DNA from: an uncultured Collinsella sp.
GTDB taxonomy: Bacteria > Actinomycetota > Coriobacteriia > Coriobacteriales > Coriobacteriaceae
DNA length: 39,015 nt
Assembly: GCA_902493895.1 (NCBI GenBank)
Contig: CABUQW010000021.1
Location: forward strand, 1 to 39,015
Reading direction: 5' to 3'
Part shown: positions 8,294-16,591 of the stretch, piece by piece
Layout: each line of letters starts with the position of its first letter
Position numbering within the stretch: the first letter of the stretch is position 1
Position numbers and translations under genes: made by a program
Notes under the pieces: generated by a model
Seen by the model: only the letters and a program-made list of their open reading frames with translations
Databases searched by the model: none
Told to the model about the DNA's origin: nothing

Positions 8294-8368
8294 AAATGGG
8301 ACGGGCCCCAGATTGTCGCGGCGTGCTTTTGCGCGCGCATGGGCAATCTGGGGCCCGTCCCATTTTTC
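8294..8368. repeat. Large palindromic element with perfect 22-bp arms after xerD
   Basis: 8294-8315 is an exact reverse complement of 8344-8365; the 28-base centre can pair further around a TTTT loop. The arms carry GGGACGGGCCCC. The right arm ends in TTTTT, so on the plus strand it can serve as the pyrG-xerD terminator. The length and perfection exceed an ordinary terminator and resemble a dispersed palindromic (REP or MITE-like) element. Confidence 0.75.
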
Positions 8369-8491
8369 GCCACTTGGCATCGCGGTGGTGGGCCGCACGT
8401 GCCTTGGGTGGGGGAGTTTGGGGGCGATGTGAACGGCATGTAAAGGGACGCAAAAATCGCCTCAAGGTCAACTTGAAGGTTGAGGTTGAAA

Positions 8492-8519
8492 GGCGGGGTG
8501 CCACAGGTGGCACCCCGCC
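8492..8519. repeat. 12-bp GC-rich hairpin upstream of mraZ
   Basis: 8492-8503 pairs perfectly with 8508-8519 around CAGG. It is not followed by T residues. Position about 110 bases before the mraZ -35 element. The remaining bases of 8369-8582 hold no convincing gene. Confidence 0.5.
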
Positions 8520-8527
8520 GTTGCTGT

Positions 8528-8547
8528 AAACACAACATATTGTGTTT
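8528..8547. promoter_or_regulatory. Inverted repeat AAACACAA-CATA-TTGTGTTT
   Basis: A perfect 8-bp AT-rich inverted repeat with a 4-base centre, the size and shape of a dimeric regulator's operator. It lies about 80 bases upstream of the mraZ -35 element. The binding protein is unknown. Confidence 0.35.
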
Positions 8548-8582
8548 TCGAACATATGCTTGGGGGTGTTTTGCAATACATG

Positions 8583-8622
8583 GTGGGTGGAGTGGTGGGG
8601 TGGAGTGGGGGAAGGGGTGGGG
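8583..8622 (+). promoter_or_regulatory. G-rich GTGG repeat tract: possible MraZ operator or G-quadruplex
   Basis: GGGTGGAGTGG occurs at 8585-8595 and again at 8598-8608, and further GTGG copies follow up to 8620. Four G-runs lie at 8597-8600, 8607-8611, 8614-8617 and 8619-8622 with loops of 6, 2 and 1 bases, a canonical four-tetrad quadruplex pattern. MraZ proteins are known to bind short repeated GTGGG/TGGG-type motifs in their own promoter; this tract ends 7 bases before the -35 element. Confidence 0.5.
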
Positions 8623-8629
8623 AAAGGTG

Positions 8630-8658
8630 TTGAAAAATGGGGAGGTTCCCCATATTAT
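8630..8658 (+). promoter_or_regulatory. Promoter of the mraZ division and wall operon
   Basis: TTGAAA (8630-8635), 17-base spacer, TATTAT (8653-8658): a strong housekeeping-type promoter, with a leader of about 60 bases before mraZ. It is the only good promoter seen ahead of the cluster. Confidence 0.7.
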
Positions 8659-8690
8659 TAATGACGTCGACAGGCGGGGTGGTTCCCCGC
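8637..8690 (+). promoter_or_regulatory. Two copies of GGGGWGGTTCCCC at the mraZ promoter
   Basis: The first copy (8639-8651) forms ATGGGGA-GGT-TCCCCAT and fills the spacer between the -35 and -10 elements. The second (8676-8688) forms GCGGGG-TGGTT-CCCCGC in the early leader. The centres are 37 bases apart. Both position and symmetry suit repressor binding; each half-site contains GGGG flanked like a TGGGG/GCGGG motif, so MraZ itself is one candidate. Confidence 0.5.
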
Positions 8691-8726
8691 GTACGTGCCA
8701 TCTGAGTAACCGAGGGGAGGGCGCAC

Positions 8727-9161
8727 ATGGGAATGACTGGTGCATACGAGCGCAATCTCGATGCAAAAGGTCGTCTGTCCCTGCCTGCACCCCTTCGCGA
8801 GGAGCTTGGAGAGCACGTTCGCGTGTTCAAAGCCCTGGATGTCGATGCTCTGTACGTGTTCTCTGCCGAGGCCTTCGATAAGTGGGTCGAAGGACTCTTC
8901 GCGGGTCGTGAGGGCCACGAGGGTTTTAACCCGCGTGACATTAACGACCAGAAGCTCATGAGGGCGATCAACAAGCGCACCACGTCGATGGACGTGGACA
9001 GCGCCGGTCGTATCGGTCTTTCCGAGTCTCTCCGCAAGCAGGCGAACCTCGACCGCGAGGTCACGGTTGTGGGCAACTACGACCACCTTGAGGTTTGGGA
9101 TCGCGCCGCGGCCGATGAGGACGATGACGATGAGGCCCTGCTGGACCTCTTCTTCTCGTAA
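8727..9161 (+). CDS. mraZ: Transcriptional regulator MraZ
   Basis: This 144-residue DNA-binding protein is the first gene of the division and wall cluster and in studied bacteria represses its own operon. Two SpoVT/AbrB-like halves are visible: YERNLDAKGRLSLPAPLREELG near residues 6-28 and SMDVDSAGRIGLSESLRKQANL near residues 90-111, each with the family's D-x-K/A-G-R core. The C-terminus ends in an acidic stretch (DEDDDDEAL). The start follows GAGGGGAGG with a 6-base spacing. The upstream region holds repeats that could be its operator. rsmH starts 20 bases downstream. Confidence 0.95.
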   Translation: MGMTGAYERNLDAKGRLSLPAPLREELGEHVRVFKALDVDALYVFSAEAFDKWVEGLFAGREGHEGFNPRDINDQKLMRAINKRTTSMDVDSAGRIGLSESLRKQANLDREVTVVGNYDHLEVWDRAAADEDDDDEALLDLFFS

Positions 9162-9181
9162 GGGCAAGGCACGGGTAACGG

Positions 9182-10147
9182 ATGGAGCGTGGGATCTTGA
9201 CACAAGAATATCGGCATGAACCTGTCATGCTCGGCGAAGTGCTTGAGTCGCTGCGGCTAAAGAGCGGCTCCGTTGTCTGCGATTGCACCCTTGGCGGTGC
9301 CGGCCATTCGGTAAAGATGGCCGCGCAGGTGGGGGAGACGGGCCTTTTGCTCGGCGTCGATCAGGATGACATGGCCCTCGAGGCCGCTGGCGCCCGTCTG
9401 GACCGCGAGGTTCCCGGCGTTCCGCACCAGCTGCTGAAGGGCAACTTCGGCGACTTGGACGAGCTGCTTTGCTCGGCCGAGGTGCCCGGGGTCGATGGCT
9501 TCCTGTTCGATTTGGGCGTTTCGTCACCGCAACTCGATATCCCTGGCAGGGGCTTTTCGTATAACGAGGACGCCCCATTGGACATGCGGATGGATCCGGG
9601 TAATAACACCTTAAACGCAGCTGAGGTCATCAACACCTATAACGAACACGACCTCGCCCGGATTCTACGCGTCTACGGCGAAGAGAAGTTCGCCTCGCAG
9701 ATCGCGCGCGAGATCGTGCGCCGCCGCGAGCAAGAACCGATCGAAACCACCGGCCAATTTGTCGAGATCATCAAGGCGGGTATCCCGGCTGCCGCTCGTC
9801 GGCATGGCGGACACCCGGCCAAGAAAAGTTTCCAGGCCATTCGCATCGAGGTCAATCACGAACTCGATGTGCTCGAACGAGGGCTTGATGCCGCCACCAG
9901 GTGGCTCAACCCGGGCGGACGTATCTGCGTCATCTCGTATCACTCGCTCGAGGACCGTATCGTAAAGAACCACTTTAAGGAGATGAGCCAGGGGTGCACG
10001 TGTCCGCCGGAGATTCCGGTGTGCGTGTGCGGCAACGTGCCGATACTCAAGGTCATCACCCGCAAACCCTTGGTTGCCCAGCCTGATGAGGTTGAGCGCA
10101 ACCCTCGGGCGAGATCAGCCAAAATCCGCGTGGCGCAGCGTCTGTAG
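9182..10147 (+). CDS. rsmH: 16S rRNA m4C1402 methyltransferase RsmH (MraW)
   Basis: This protein of up to 321 residues transfers a methyl group from S-adenosylmethionine to N4 of C1402 in 16S rRNA. The SAM-binding loop CTLGGAGHS (about residues 36-44), the DLGVSSPQLD segment and MRMDPG are visible, and the C-terminus NPRARSAKIRVAQRL matches the family. Two starts are possible: ATG at 9182, with poor ribosome-site spacing, and TTG at 9197, which follows GGAG (9184-9187) by 9 bases and gives an N-terminus (LTQEYRHEPVML) closer to homologues. It lies between mraZ and ftsL as in most bacteria. Confidence 0.95.
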   Translation: MERGILTQEYRHEPVMLGEVLESLRLKSGSVVCDCTLGGAGHSVKMAAQVGETGLLLGVDQDDMALEAAGARLDREVPGVPHQLLKGNFGDLDELLCSAEVPGVDGFLFDLGVSSPQLDIPGRGFSYNEDAPLDMRMDPGNNTLNAAEVINTYNEHDLARILRVYGEEKFASQIAREIVRRREQEPIETTGQFVEIIKAGIPAAARRHGGHPAKKSFQAIRIEVNHELDVLERGLDAATRWLNPGGRICVISYHSLEDRIVKNHFKEMSQGCTCPPEIPVCVCGNVPILKVITRKPLVAQPDEVERNPRARSAKIRVAQRL

Positions 10148-10237
10148 GCGCGACCGCGCGATATTGGACCTCCCGCTCGCGCCATAAACGAAGCTTAAAC
10201 ACACTACCAACGTACTCGGGATGGGAGGCGGCATATC

Positions 10238-10708
10238 ATGGGCTACAACACTTCAAGCGCAGCACTCGCCTATGATATGAACGCCATGCCCGCCTATCGT
10301 GAGACGCCGCAGGCCCCCGTTGCTCCCCGTGAGCAGCGCAGGCCGCGCTTTGATGTCTACACGGGCGCGGGCCGTCAGGCAAACCAGGCGGTAAGCCCGG
10401 TTTTCATGAGCGTTCTTAAAACGTTTTGCATCATTGCGGCTATCTTCATGACGATCGGCGTCGCCCGCGTGGCACTCGCCGGCGTTACGGCCCAGGTGCT
10501 CAACAGCAACGCCGAGCTTACCAACACGCTCGAAAAGGCGACCGATGAGAGCTCCGATCTGGAGGTCATGCATTCGGTCTATGGCGCCGACACGCGCATT
10601 CGCGACCTTGCGGGCGCTTATGGCATGGTGGAGCCCAGTGAGAGCGTTACACTTGACTTTTCGCAGGATGCAGCCGCGGGCGCCAACGCGACCGCGACCG
10701 CTCAGTAG
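10238..10708 (+). CDS. ftsL: FtsL-like cell division protein
   Basis: This 156-residue protein has one hydrophobic segment (about residues 62-84), a basic, proline-rich cytoplasmic N-terminus and an extracytoplasmic region whose residues about 85-130 have heptad-like spacing suited to a short coiled coil. Sequence conservation is low, as is normal for FtsL; identity rests on topology, size and its place between rsmH and ftsI. FtsL joins FtsQ/DivIB and FtsB/DivIC to activate FtsW-FtsI. The tail after the coil is Ala/Thr-rich and probably disordered. The start follows GGAGG at 10224-10228 by 9 bases. Confidence 0.75.
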   Translation: MGYNTSSAALAYDMNAMPAYRETPQAPVAPREQRRPRFDVYTGAGRQANQAVSPVFMSVLKTFCIIAAIFMTIGVARVALAGVTAQVLNSNAELTNTLEKATDESSDLEVMHSVYGADTRIRDLAGAYGMVEPSESVTLDFSQDAAAGANATATAQ

Positions 10709-10725
10709 CAAGACGGTAGCTGAGT

Positions 10726-12591
10726 ATGACAAATGACTATCGCCGCGGTTCCGATGGGGGCCGCGGTTCTGGACGTCCCTCGTCGCGGGGACGTTCTGGT
10801 TATCAAGGAACGGGTCGGCAATCTTACAACGCCGGGCAGTCCCGTGGCAACGACCCGGCGTCGCGACTTCGCGGCTCGGGCGGCCCTCAAGTGCATAACA
10901 CCAGGTCGCGCAAGAGTTCGTCGACCGAATGGCTCACAGGCGCGCCTCTGCCTCGCCGCAAAGCCGTCATGGGATTCATTGGGCTTGGCTTGGGCTTGGG
11001 CGTCTTTCGCCTTGCCGACTATCAAATTGTCGAAGCCGATAAACTGCGCGAGCGTGCCGATGCGCGCCGCCTGCTTGCGCAGACCCTCTATGCCAAACGC
11101 GGCACCATCTACGACCGCAACGGTAACGTGCTGGCGTCGTCGGTCGAATGTCGCAACATCGCCGTGAACCCGCAGCTTGTCGAGGATGTTGACAAGACGG
11201 TGTCGGCGCTGATCAAGGCAACTGGAATCGATAAAAAGACCTGCCGCAAGCTCGTCGAGTCCGATGGCACCTGGGTGTATATCAAGCGCCAGGTGGACGA
11301 AGACGATGCTGCGGCGCTGGAGAAGAAGAACCTGCCCGGCGTGCTTTTTGAGCAGGCCATGAAGCGCGTATATCCATACGGCAATCTGGCATCGCAGGTG
11401 CTGGGTGTAGTGAATGTAGACAACGACGGCTTGACGGGTCTCGAAAAGCAATACAACAAGCTTCTGACCGGCACGAACGGTTCTCTTGTGCGCGAGCGCG
11501 CGAGGGACGGCAGCTATATCGCGGGCGGTGCCTATAAAAAGGTGGCTGCGGTCGACGGCGTTGACATCGTGACGACGCTCGACGTCAATATCCAGCGAGC
11601 GGCTGAGGATGCTCTGGCGGAGGCTGTCGAGAAGACAAAGGCCAAGAACGGCTCGGCTTTGGTCACCGACCCCACGACTGGTGAAATTCTCGCCGCCTGC
11701 TCGTACCCGACCTACGACCAGACCGATCTGGAGAACGCCAAGACCGAGGATATGAACTTGCGCCTGGTCACCGACGCCTACGAGCCCGGCTCGGTCTTTA
11801 AGACACTCGTGGCGGGCGCCGGCTTCGACTTGGGCGTCGTGCGATCGAGTACGTCGTTTGAGGTGCCGGCGAGCATCAAGGTGGGCGACGATACCGTCAC
11901 CGATGCCGACAAGCGCGACTACGCCATGACCATGGATGTGCGCGAGATGATGCGCCGTTCGTCCAACGTGGGCTTTGTCCTGGTGGGGCGCAAGATCGGT
12001 GCCGACGACTTTGCCGCCTATGTGGACAAGTGGGGCATCGGTCACAGCTCTGGTGTAGATTTTCCGGGCGAGAGCCTGGGTATCGTCAAGGAGCGTGACC
12101 AGTATGACGGCGCCACGCTGGGCTCGATGAGCTTTGGACAGGCACTGTCCGTCTCGCCGATTGAGATCGCACGTGCCGTGGGCGGCATCGCCAACGGCGG
12201 CGTGATGATGACCCCGCACTTCTATAAGTCCAGCAAAGGCGACGAGAAGGACTGGGGCGAAGGCGAGCGCGCGATTTCGTTGGACGCCGCATCCCAGGTG
12301 ACATCGTGCATGCAGACGGTCGTGTCCGAGGGAACGGGCGTTGGCGGCGCGGTTGATGGCTATGACGTGGCGGGTAAGACCGGTACGGCCGAACGAGCCG
12401 ACGAGAACGGCGGCTACCTCAAGGAGAACTACATGTCGTCCTTTATGGGCTTTGCACCGGCACAATCGCCTAAGGTGCTGTGCTATATCACGCTCGACGG
12501 AACGCCGAGCGGCTCAGATGCCGCTGCGGTGCCGTTCCAGTCCATTATGGCCAACGCACTCGACGTGCTGGGCATTCCGCACACGAGGTAG
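10726..12591 (+). CDS. ftsI: Peptidoglycan transpeptidase FtsI (class B penicillin-binding protein)
   Basis: This 621-residue septal transpeptidase cross-links new peptidoglycan at the division site. It has an Arg/Gly/Ser-rich cytoplasmic tail of about 80 residues, a membrane anchor (about 82-102), a PBP-dimer domain starting with KRGTIYDRNGNVLA, and a transpeptidase domain with S356-VF-K359, S412-S-N414 and K551-T-G553, the three penicillin-binding motifs. No PASTA domains are seen at the C-terminus. The gene follows ftsL by 17 bases. The long basic tail is unusual in length relative to the enterobacterial protein but similar tails occur in Actinomycetota. Confidence 0.95.
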   Translation: MTNDYRRGSDGGRGSGRPSSRGRSGYQGTGRQSYNAGQSRGNDPASRLRGSGGPQVHNTRSRKSSSTEWLTGAPLPRRKAVMGFIGLGLGLGVFRLADYQIVEADKLRERADARRLLAQTLYAKRGTIYDRNGNVLASSVECRNIAVNPQLVEDVDKTVSALIKATGIDKKTCRKLVESDGTWVYIKRQVDEDDAAALEKKNLPGVLFEQAMKRVYPYGNLASQVLGVVNVDNDGLTGLEKQYNKLLTGTNGSLVRERARDGSYIAGGAYKKVAAVDGVDIVTTLDVNIQRAAEDALAEAVEKTKAKNGSALVTDPTTGEILAACSYPTYDQTDLENAKTEDMNLRLVTDAYEPGSVFKTLVAGAGFDLGVVRSSTSFEVPASIKVGDDTVTDADKRDYAMTMDVREMMRRSSNVGFVLVGRKIGADDFAAYVDKWGIGHSSGVDFPGESLGIVKERDQYDGATLGSMSFGQALSVSPIEIARAVGGIANGGVMMTPHFYKSSKGDEKDWGEGERAISLDAASQVTSCMQTVVSEGTGVGGAVDGYDVAGKTGTAERADENGGYLKENYMSSFMGFAPAQSPKVLCYITLDGTPSGSDAAAVPFQSIMANALDVLGIPHTR

Positions 12592-12718
12592 GGGGTTACA
12601 ATCTTTGGGGCGTGGTTTGTTGTCCCATATGAGGGGTGTTCACATGCCCTGCACCACGCATGCGCGGCGCTGGGATACAATACGCCGATAGCATTATTAG
12701 GTTTACAGGGGAGCTGCA
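12592..12718 (+). promoter_or_regulatory. ftsI-murF intergenic stretch with possible internal promoter
   Basis: 127 bases without a gene. A TACAAT at 12676-12681 is a reasonable -10, but no matching -35 element is clear. A 7-bp pairing (about 12610-12616 with 12653-12659, GCGTGGT/ACCACGC) encloses a smaller hairpin. murE, often found at this position, is absent. Confidence 0.3.
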
Positions 12719-14143
12719 ATGATAGAGATCGCCGTCAACAACCTCGCGGCCGCAACAGGGGCCCGAACCGTGACGGGAGAAGCCGATCGGGTATGCCGCG
12801 GGTGCGTTATCGACTCGCGCCAGGTCGAGGAAGGGACGATTTTCGTCGCCTTTCCCGGTGAAAACGTCGACGGCAATGATTTTGCTTCCCGTGCCGTCCA
12901 GTCGGGCGCCGGCGCCGTCGTGATGACGCGTGAGCCCGAGGCCGAGCTGGTCTCGCTGGCGCAGGACAAGGGCTGTGCCATCTTGCTGACCGATGATCCC
13001 GAGGAGTTTCTGCTGCGTTTGGCGCACACGTACCGTCTGGAGCTTGGCTGCCTGGTCGTTGGTATTACCGGTTCCATCGGCAAGACGACGACCAAGGACG
13101 TGCTCGCCGCCGTGCTCGCCAAGCGCTATCGTGTCTGGGCCACCAAGGGCAATTTCAATAACCTGATCGGCATGCCGCTCACGGTGCTTTCCGCTCCGGC
13201 CGATACCGAGGTCCTGGTGCTCGAGATGGGCATGAACCATTTCCACGAGATTGAGCGCCTGTCCCAGTCCGCCAATCCCAACCTTGCCATCGTGAGCAAG
13301 ATTGGTACCTCTCATATCGGCATTTTGGGTAGCCGCGAGAACATCGCCCGCGCTAAGGCCGAGATTGTCCAGGGTATGTGCGCCGCCGGCGACTTCTTGC
13401 CGTTGCTGGTTTTGGGCGGCGAGGACGACTTTACACCGTTCATTCGCGATACGTTCGCCCAGCCTGCTGGTATCGACGTGATGCTGGCCGGCGTCTCGGA
13501 CGATGATGAGGTCCGTGCTCGCGACATTCGTGTTGATGACGAGGGCCGTCCGGTCTTTACGCTCGATTTTGGTCAGGGCGAGACGATCGATACCATGCTT
13601 GCCATCCCCGGCGTACAGTCCGTTCCTAATGCCGTTAAGGCCGCCGCGGTTGCCTATCGCTTGGGCGTGACGCCCGAGCAGATAGATGTTGCCTTTAGGG
13701 GCCTCACGATCACCGGTCACCGCCAGGAGATCAAGCGCGCCAAGAGCGGTGCCCGCGTCATCGACGATTCCTATAACGCCAGCGCCGAATCCATGGCTGC
13801 TGGCCTCGATCTGCTGTGCTCGCTTTCGTGCACGGGGTCTCGCATGGCGATCCTGGGCGAGATGGGCGAGATGGGCGATGAGGCTCCTCGCATGCATGAG
13901 CTCGTGGGCGCCTATGCCGCCGCCAAGAAGCTCGACATGCTGGCGTGCGTGGGTGGTGAGCTGGCCCAGCTTATGGCCGATGCCGCGCGCATGATGGGTA
14001 TGGACGAGGACCGCATCCAGGTGTTCTCTGATTATCGGCAGGTGCTCGACCGCATGGGCGGCGCGCTGGAAAAACATGATGTTGTACTGGTCAAGGGTTC
14101 CCGCTTTGTTGAGCTCGACCGCTTTGTGGAAGGTGTGTGCTAG
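12719..14143 (+). CDS. murF: UDP-MurNAc-tripeptide:D-Ala-D-Ala ligase
   Basis: This 474-residue cytoplasmic ligase adds D-alanyl-D-alanine to the UDP-MurNAc tripeptide. The Mur-ligase N-terminal domain carries VIDSRQVEEGTIFVAFPGENVDGNDF; the ATP loop GSIGKTTTK begins at Gly118 (Lys122). NFNNLIGMPLTVL and the central EMGMNHFHEI are typical of MurF rather than MurE. The C-terminal Mur ligase domain includes IDDSYNASAESM. The start at 12719 follows GGGGAG by 6 bases. mraY begins three bases after the stop. Confidence 0.95.
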   Translation: MIEIAVNNLAAATGARTVTGEADRVCRGCVIDSRQVEEGTIFVAFPGENVDGNDFASRAVQSGAGAVVMTREPEAELVSLAQDKGCAILLTDDPEEFLLRLAHTYRLELGCLVVGITGSIGKTTTKDVLAAVLAKRYRVWATKGNFNNLIGMPLTVLSAPADTEVLVLEMGMNHFHEIERLSQSANPNLAIVSKIGTSHIGILGSRENIARAKAEIVQGMCAAGDFLPLLVLGGEDDFTPFIRDTFAQPAGIDVMLAGVSDDDEVRARDIRVDDEGRPVFTLDFGQGETIDTMLAIPGVQSVPNAVKAAAVAYRLGVTPEQIDVAFRGLTITGHRQEIKRAKSGARVIDDSYNASAESMAAGLDLLCSLSCTGSRMAILGEMGEMGDEAPRMHELVGAYAAAKKLDMLACVGGELAQLMADAARMMGMDEDRIQVFSDYRQVLDRMGGALEKHDVVLVKGSRFVELDRFVEGVC

Positions 14144-14146
14144 CCC

Positions 14147-15166
14147 ATGTTCGGCAATCCCTCGTATCCAACGTATCAGGCTTTTTTGGGGCTTGGCATC
14201 GCCGCTGCCATTGCGCTGCTGCTCATGCCGTGGTGGATCAAGCTGCTCAAGGTCGAGGGTATCGGCCAGCAGGTTCGTGCCGACGGCCCCAAGCGTCATT
14301 TGGTTAAGCAGGGAACGCCCACCATGGGTGGCGTTGTCATCCTCGTCGCGATTTCGCTGACCTGCCTGCTGATGGGCAAGCTCACCACCGAGCTCGTGCT
14401 CGTGCTGCTCGCTACGCTGGCGACCGGCGTGCTGGGCCTGATCGACGACCTGACCTCCGTTACGCATGGGCGCTCGCTCGGTCTGACGCCTCATGCCAAG
14501 ATGATCGGCCTAACCATTATCTGTGTCACCTTTACGGTACTTGCCGTCAACTGGTGCGGCGTCGCCCCCGAGATTCGTTTTCCCGGCGGCCTGACGATTG
14601 ACCTCGGTGTTCTTTCGACCACTATCTGCGGCCTTTCGTTCCCGTGGCTCTACATTGTCTTTTGCTGGCTCATGATCGCCGGTCTTTCTAATGCCGTGAA
14701 CCTGACTGATGGCCTTGACGGTCTTGCTGGCGGCACCTCCATGATTGCCATGCTCGCCATGGCTGCCATGGCGTTTTTGCACGGAGACGTGAACCTGTCC
14801 ATCTTCTGCACCGCGTGTGCCGGTGCCTGCTTGGGCTTTCTGTGGTTCAACTGCTATCCGGCGAGCATCTTTATGGGCGATACCGGCTCGCTTGCCCTGG
14901 GCGCCGCGTTTGCCTGCACGTCCATCATGACCAACACCGAGGTCGTTTCCCTCATCATCGGCGGCCTGTTTATCGTTGAGACCCTGTCAGTCATGATTCA
15001 GGTTGTCTACTTCCACTTTACGCACAAGCGCGTCTTCCTTATGGCGCCCATCCATCATCATTTCGAAAAGAAGGGCTGGGCCGAGACCAAGGTCGTCATC
15101 CGTTTTTGGATTATCGCTGCGGCCTTTGGTGCCGTTGGCCTTGCTTTGTTCTTCCAGTTGGGATAG
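14147..15166 (+). CDS. mraY: Phospho-MurNAc-pentapeptide transferase
   Basis: This 339-residue membrane enzyme attaches phospho-MurNAc-pentapeptide to undecaprenyl phosphate, making lipid I. About ten membrane segments alternate with conserved loops: Asp100-Asp101 in LIDDLTSV, Asp188/Asp191 in NLTDGLDGLAGG, Asp245 in MGDTGSLALG and the HHH cluster in APIHHHFEKKGW. These are the magnesium and substrate residues of the family. Length is slightly below the Escherichia coli protein, close to Gram-positive homologues. It is tightly packed between murF and murD, so it is expected on the same transcript. Confidence 0.97.
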   Translation: MFGNPSYPTYQAFLGLGIAAAIALLLMPWWIKLLKVEGIGQQVRADGPKRHLVKQGTPTMGGVVILVAISLTCLLMGKLTTELVLVLLATLATGVLGLIDDLTSVTHGRSLGLTPHAKMIGLTIICVTFTVLAVNWCGVAPEIRFPGGLTIDLGVLSTTICGLSFPWLYIVFCWLMIAGLSNAVNLTDGLDGLAGGTSMIAMLAMAAMAFLHGDVNLSIFCTACAGACLGFLWFNCYPASIFMGDTGSLALGAAFACTSIMTNTEVVSLIIGGLFIVETLSVMIQVVYFHFTHKRVFLMAPIHHHFEKKGWAETKVVIRFWIIAAAFGAVGLALFFQLG

Positions 15167-15175
15167 TGGTCTTTC

Positions 15176-16582
15176 ATGCCTCTTGCTGATGTCTTTAGCC
15201 TGCTCGTTTTGGGTCAGGGCAAATCCGGTCTCGATGTCGCCCGCTGGGCGCTGGCACATCCCGAGCGCGTAAGCGCCGTTACCGTGTATGGCGGCGGCAC
15301 CTCTGAGCCCAATGACGCCACGCGTGCGCTCGAGGCTGCTGGTGCGTCGTTTGTCTATGGGACCGAACAGGTCGAGGGCGCCTATGACGTATGCGTGACG
15401 TGCCCGGGCATCTCGGAGTTCTCGGGCTTCTTTAAGGCCGGGCGCGAGCATGCCGCTCAGATTATGGGTGAGCCCGAGTTTGCCTATCGCCTGTCGCCCG
15501 ATAACTGGATTGCCATTACGGGTACCAACGGCAAGACGACTACCACGTCGCTGACTGATTATCTGCTCAAGGCCGCCGGCGAGGCCAGCGTTGCTGTCGG
15601 CAACATCGGCGAGCCGCCGGTCAACGAGATTGACGGCCGAGCCCGCAACGAGTGGTTTGTGGCTGAGCTCTCGAGCTATCAGATTGCTACGACCGCCGAG
15701 CTCCACCCTCGCGTGGCGGTGCTGCTCAACATCACTCCCGACCACTTGGGCTGGCATAAGAGCCATAAGAACTATGCGCTTGCCAAGATCAAACTGTTTG
15801 ACAATATGGTCGATGACGATCTGGCGGTTGTCGACGTCGAAGACGCCGGCATTCACGAGTTCGATGAGTACATTTACACGCCGGGTCGTCGCATCTGCAA
15901 GGTCGCTTTTGACGAGCCCGAGGGTCCAGACGCCGCCTTTGTGCGCGACGGCAAGATGGTCGTGCGCCTGAAGGGCGTCGAGACTCAGCTTGTCGCCCCG
16001 TCCGAACTCAAGATTTCGGGCCATCACAATGTTATCAATGCCCTGTGCGCTGCCACGGCTGCCCTGGCGGTCGGTGCCGATGTCGATGGTGTCTTCCGCG
16101 GTCTGGCCTCGTTCCAGCCGCTCGAGCACCGCGTGGAGCCGTGTGGCGAGATTGACGGCGTGCGCTACGTCAACGATTCCAAGGCGACCAACACCGATGC
16201 GGTCGAGAAGGCGCTGACGGCATTTCCCGATGACGACGTGATCTTGCTGCTCGGCGGCCACGATAAGGGCACGCCGCTCACGGACTTCGCGCGCGTTGTT
16301 ATGGATAACGTACGCTCGGTCGTCTGCTTTGGCGATGCGCGCGAGCGTTTCACCGCCGCTATGGACGAGGCCGATGTCGATGGCGATGTGGATATCGCCC
16401 AGGCGGATGACCTGCGCGATGCCGTGGACGTCGCCCGTTCGCTGTCGAGCCGTGGCGACGTGATCTTACTTTCTCCTGCCTGCTCTTCGTTCGATGAGTT
16501 CTCGGGCTATGAGGAGCGCGGCCGCGTGTTTAAGGACTATGTGGCCCAGCTTGCCGCTGCGGCGAAATCGCAAATGGAATAG
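15176..16582 (+). CDS. murD: UDP-MurNAc-L-alanine:D-glutamate ligase
   Basis: This 468-residue cytoplasmic ligase adds D-glutamate to UDP-MurNAc-L-Ala. The N-terminal Rossmann-like part has LVLGQGKSGLDVARWA; the ATP loop GTNGKTTT begins at Gly116 (Lys120); FVAELSSYQIATTAELHPRVAVLLNITPDHLGWH is the MurD-type central signature, and the C-terminal domain holds NDSKATNTDA and LLLGGHDKGT. The start at 15176 gives the expected N-terminus. It lies nine bases after mraY. Confidence 0.96.
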   Translation: MPLADVFSLLVLGQGKSGLDVARWALAHPERVSAVTVYGGGTSEPNDATRALEAAGASFVYGTEQVEGAYDVCVTCPGISEFSGFFKAGREHAAQIMGEPEFAYRLSPDNWIAITGTNGKTTTTSLTDYLLKAAGEASVAVGNIGEPPVNEIDGRARNEWFVAELSSYQIATTAELHPRVAVLLNITPDHLGWHKSHKNYALAKIKLFDNMVDDDLAVVDVEDAGIHEFDEYIYTPGRRICKVAFDEPEGPDAAFVRDGKMVVRLKGVETQLVAPSELKISGHHNVINALCAATAALAVGADVDGVFRGLASFQPLEHRVEPCGEIDGVRYVNDSKATNTDAVEKALTAFPDDDVILLLGGHDKGTPLTDFARVVMDNVRSVVCFGDARERFTAAMDEADVDGDVDIAQADDLRDAVDVARSLSSRGDVILLSPACSSFDEFSGYEERGRVFKDYVAQLAAAAKSQME

Positions 16583-16591
16583 GGGTTGCCG

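Noticed and set aside
8480..8881. Plus-strand frame of 133 codons overlapping the mraZ promoter
   Set aside because: It includes the promoter and operator-like repeats and overlaps mraZ in another frame; no protein features.
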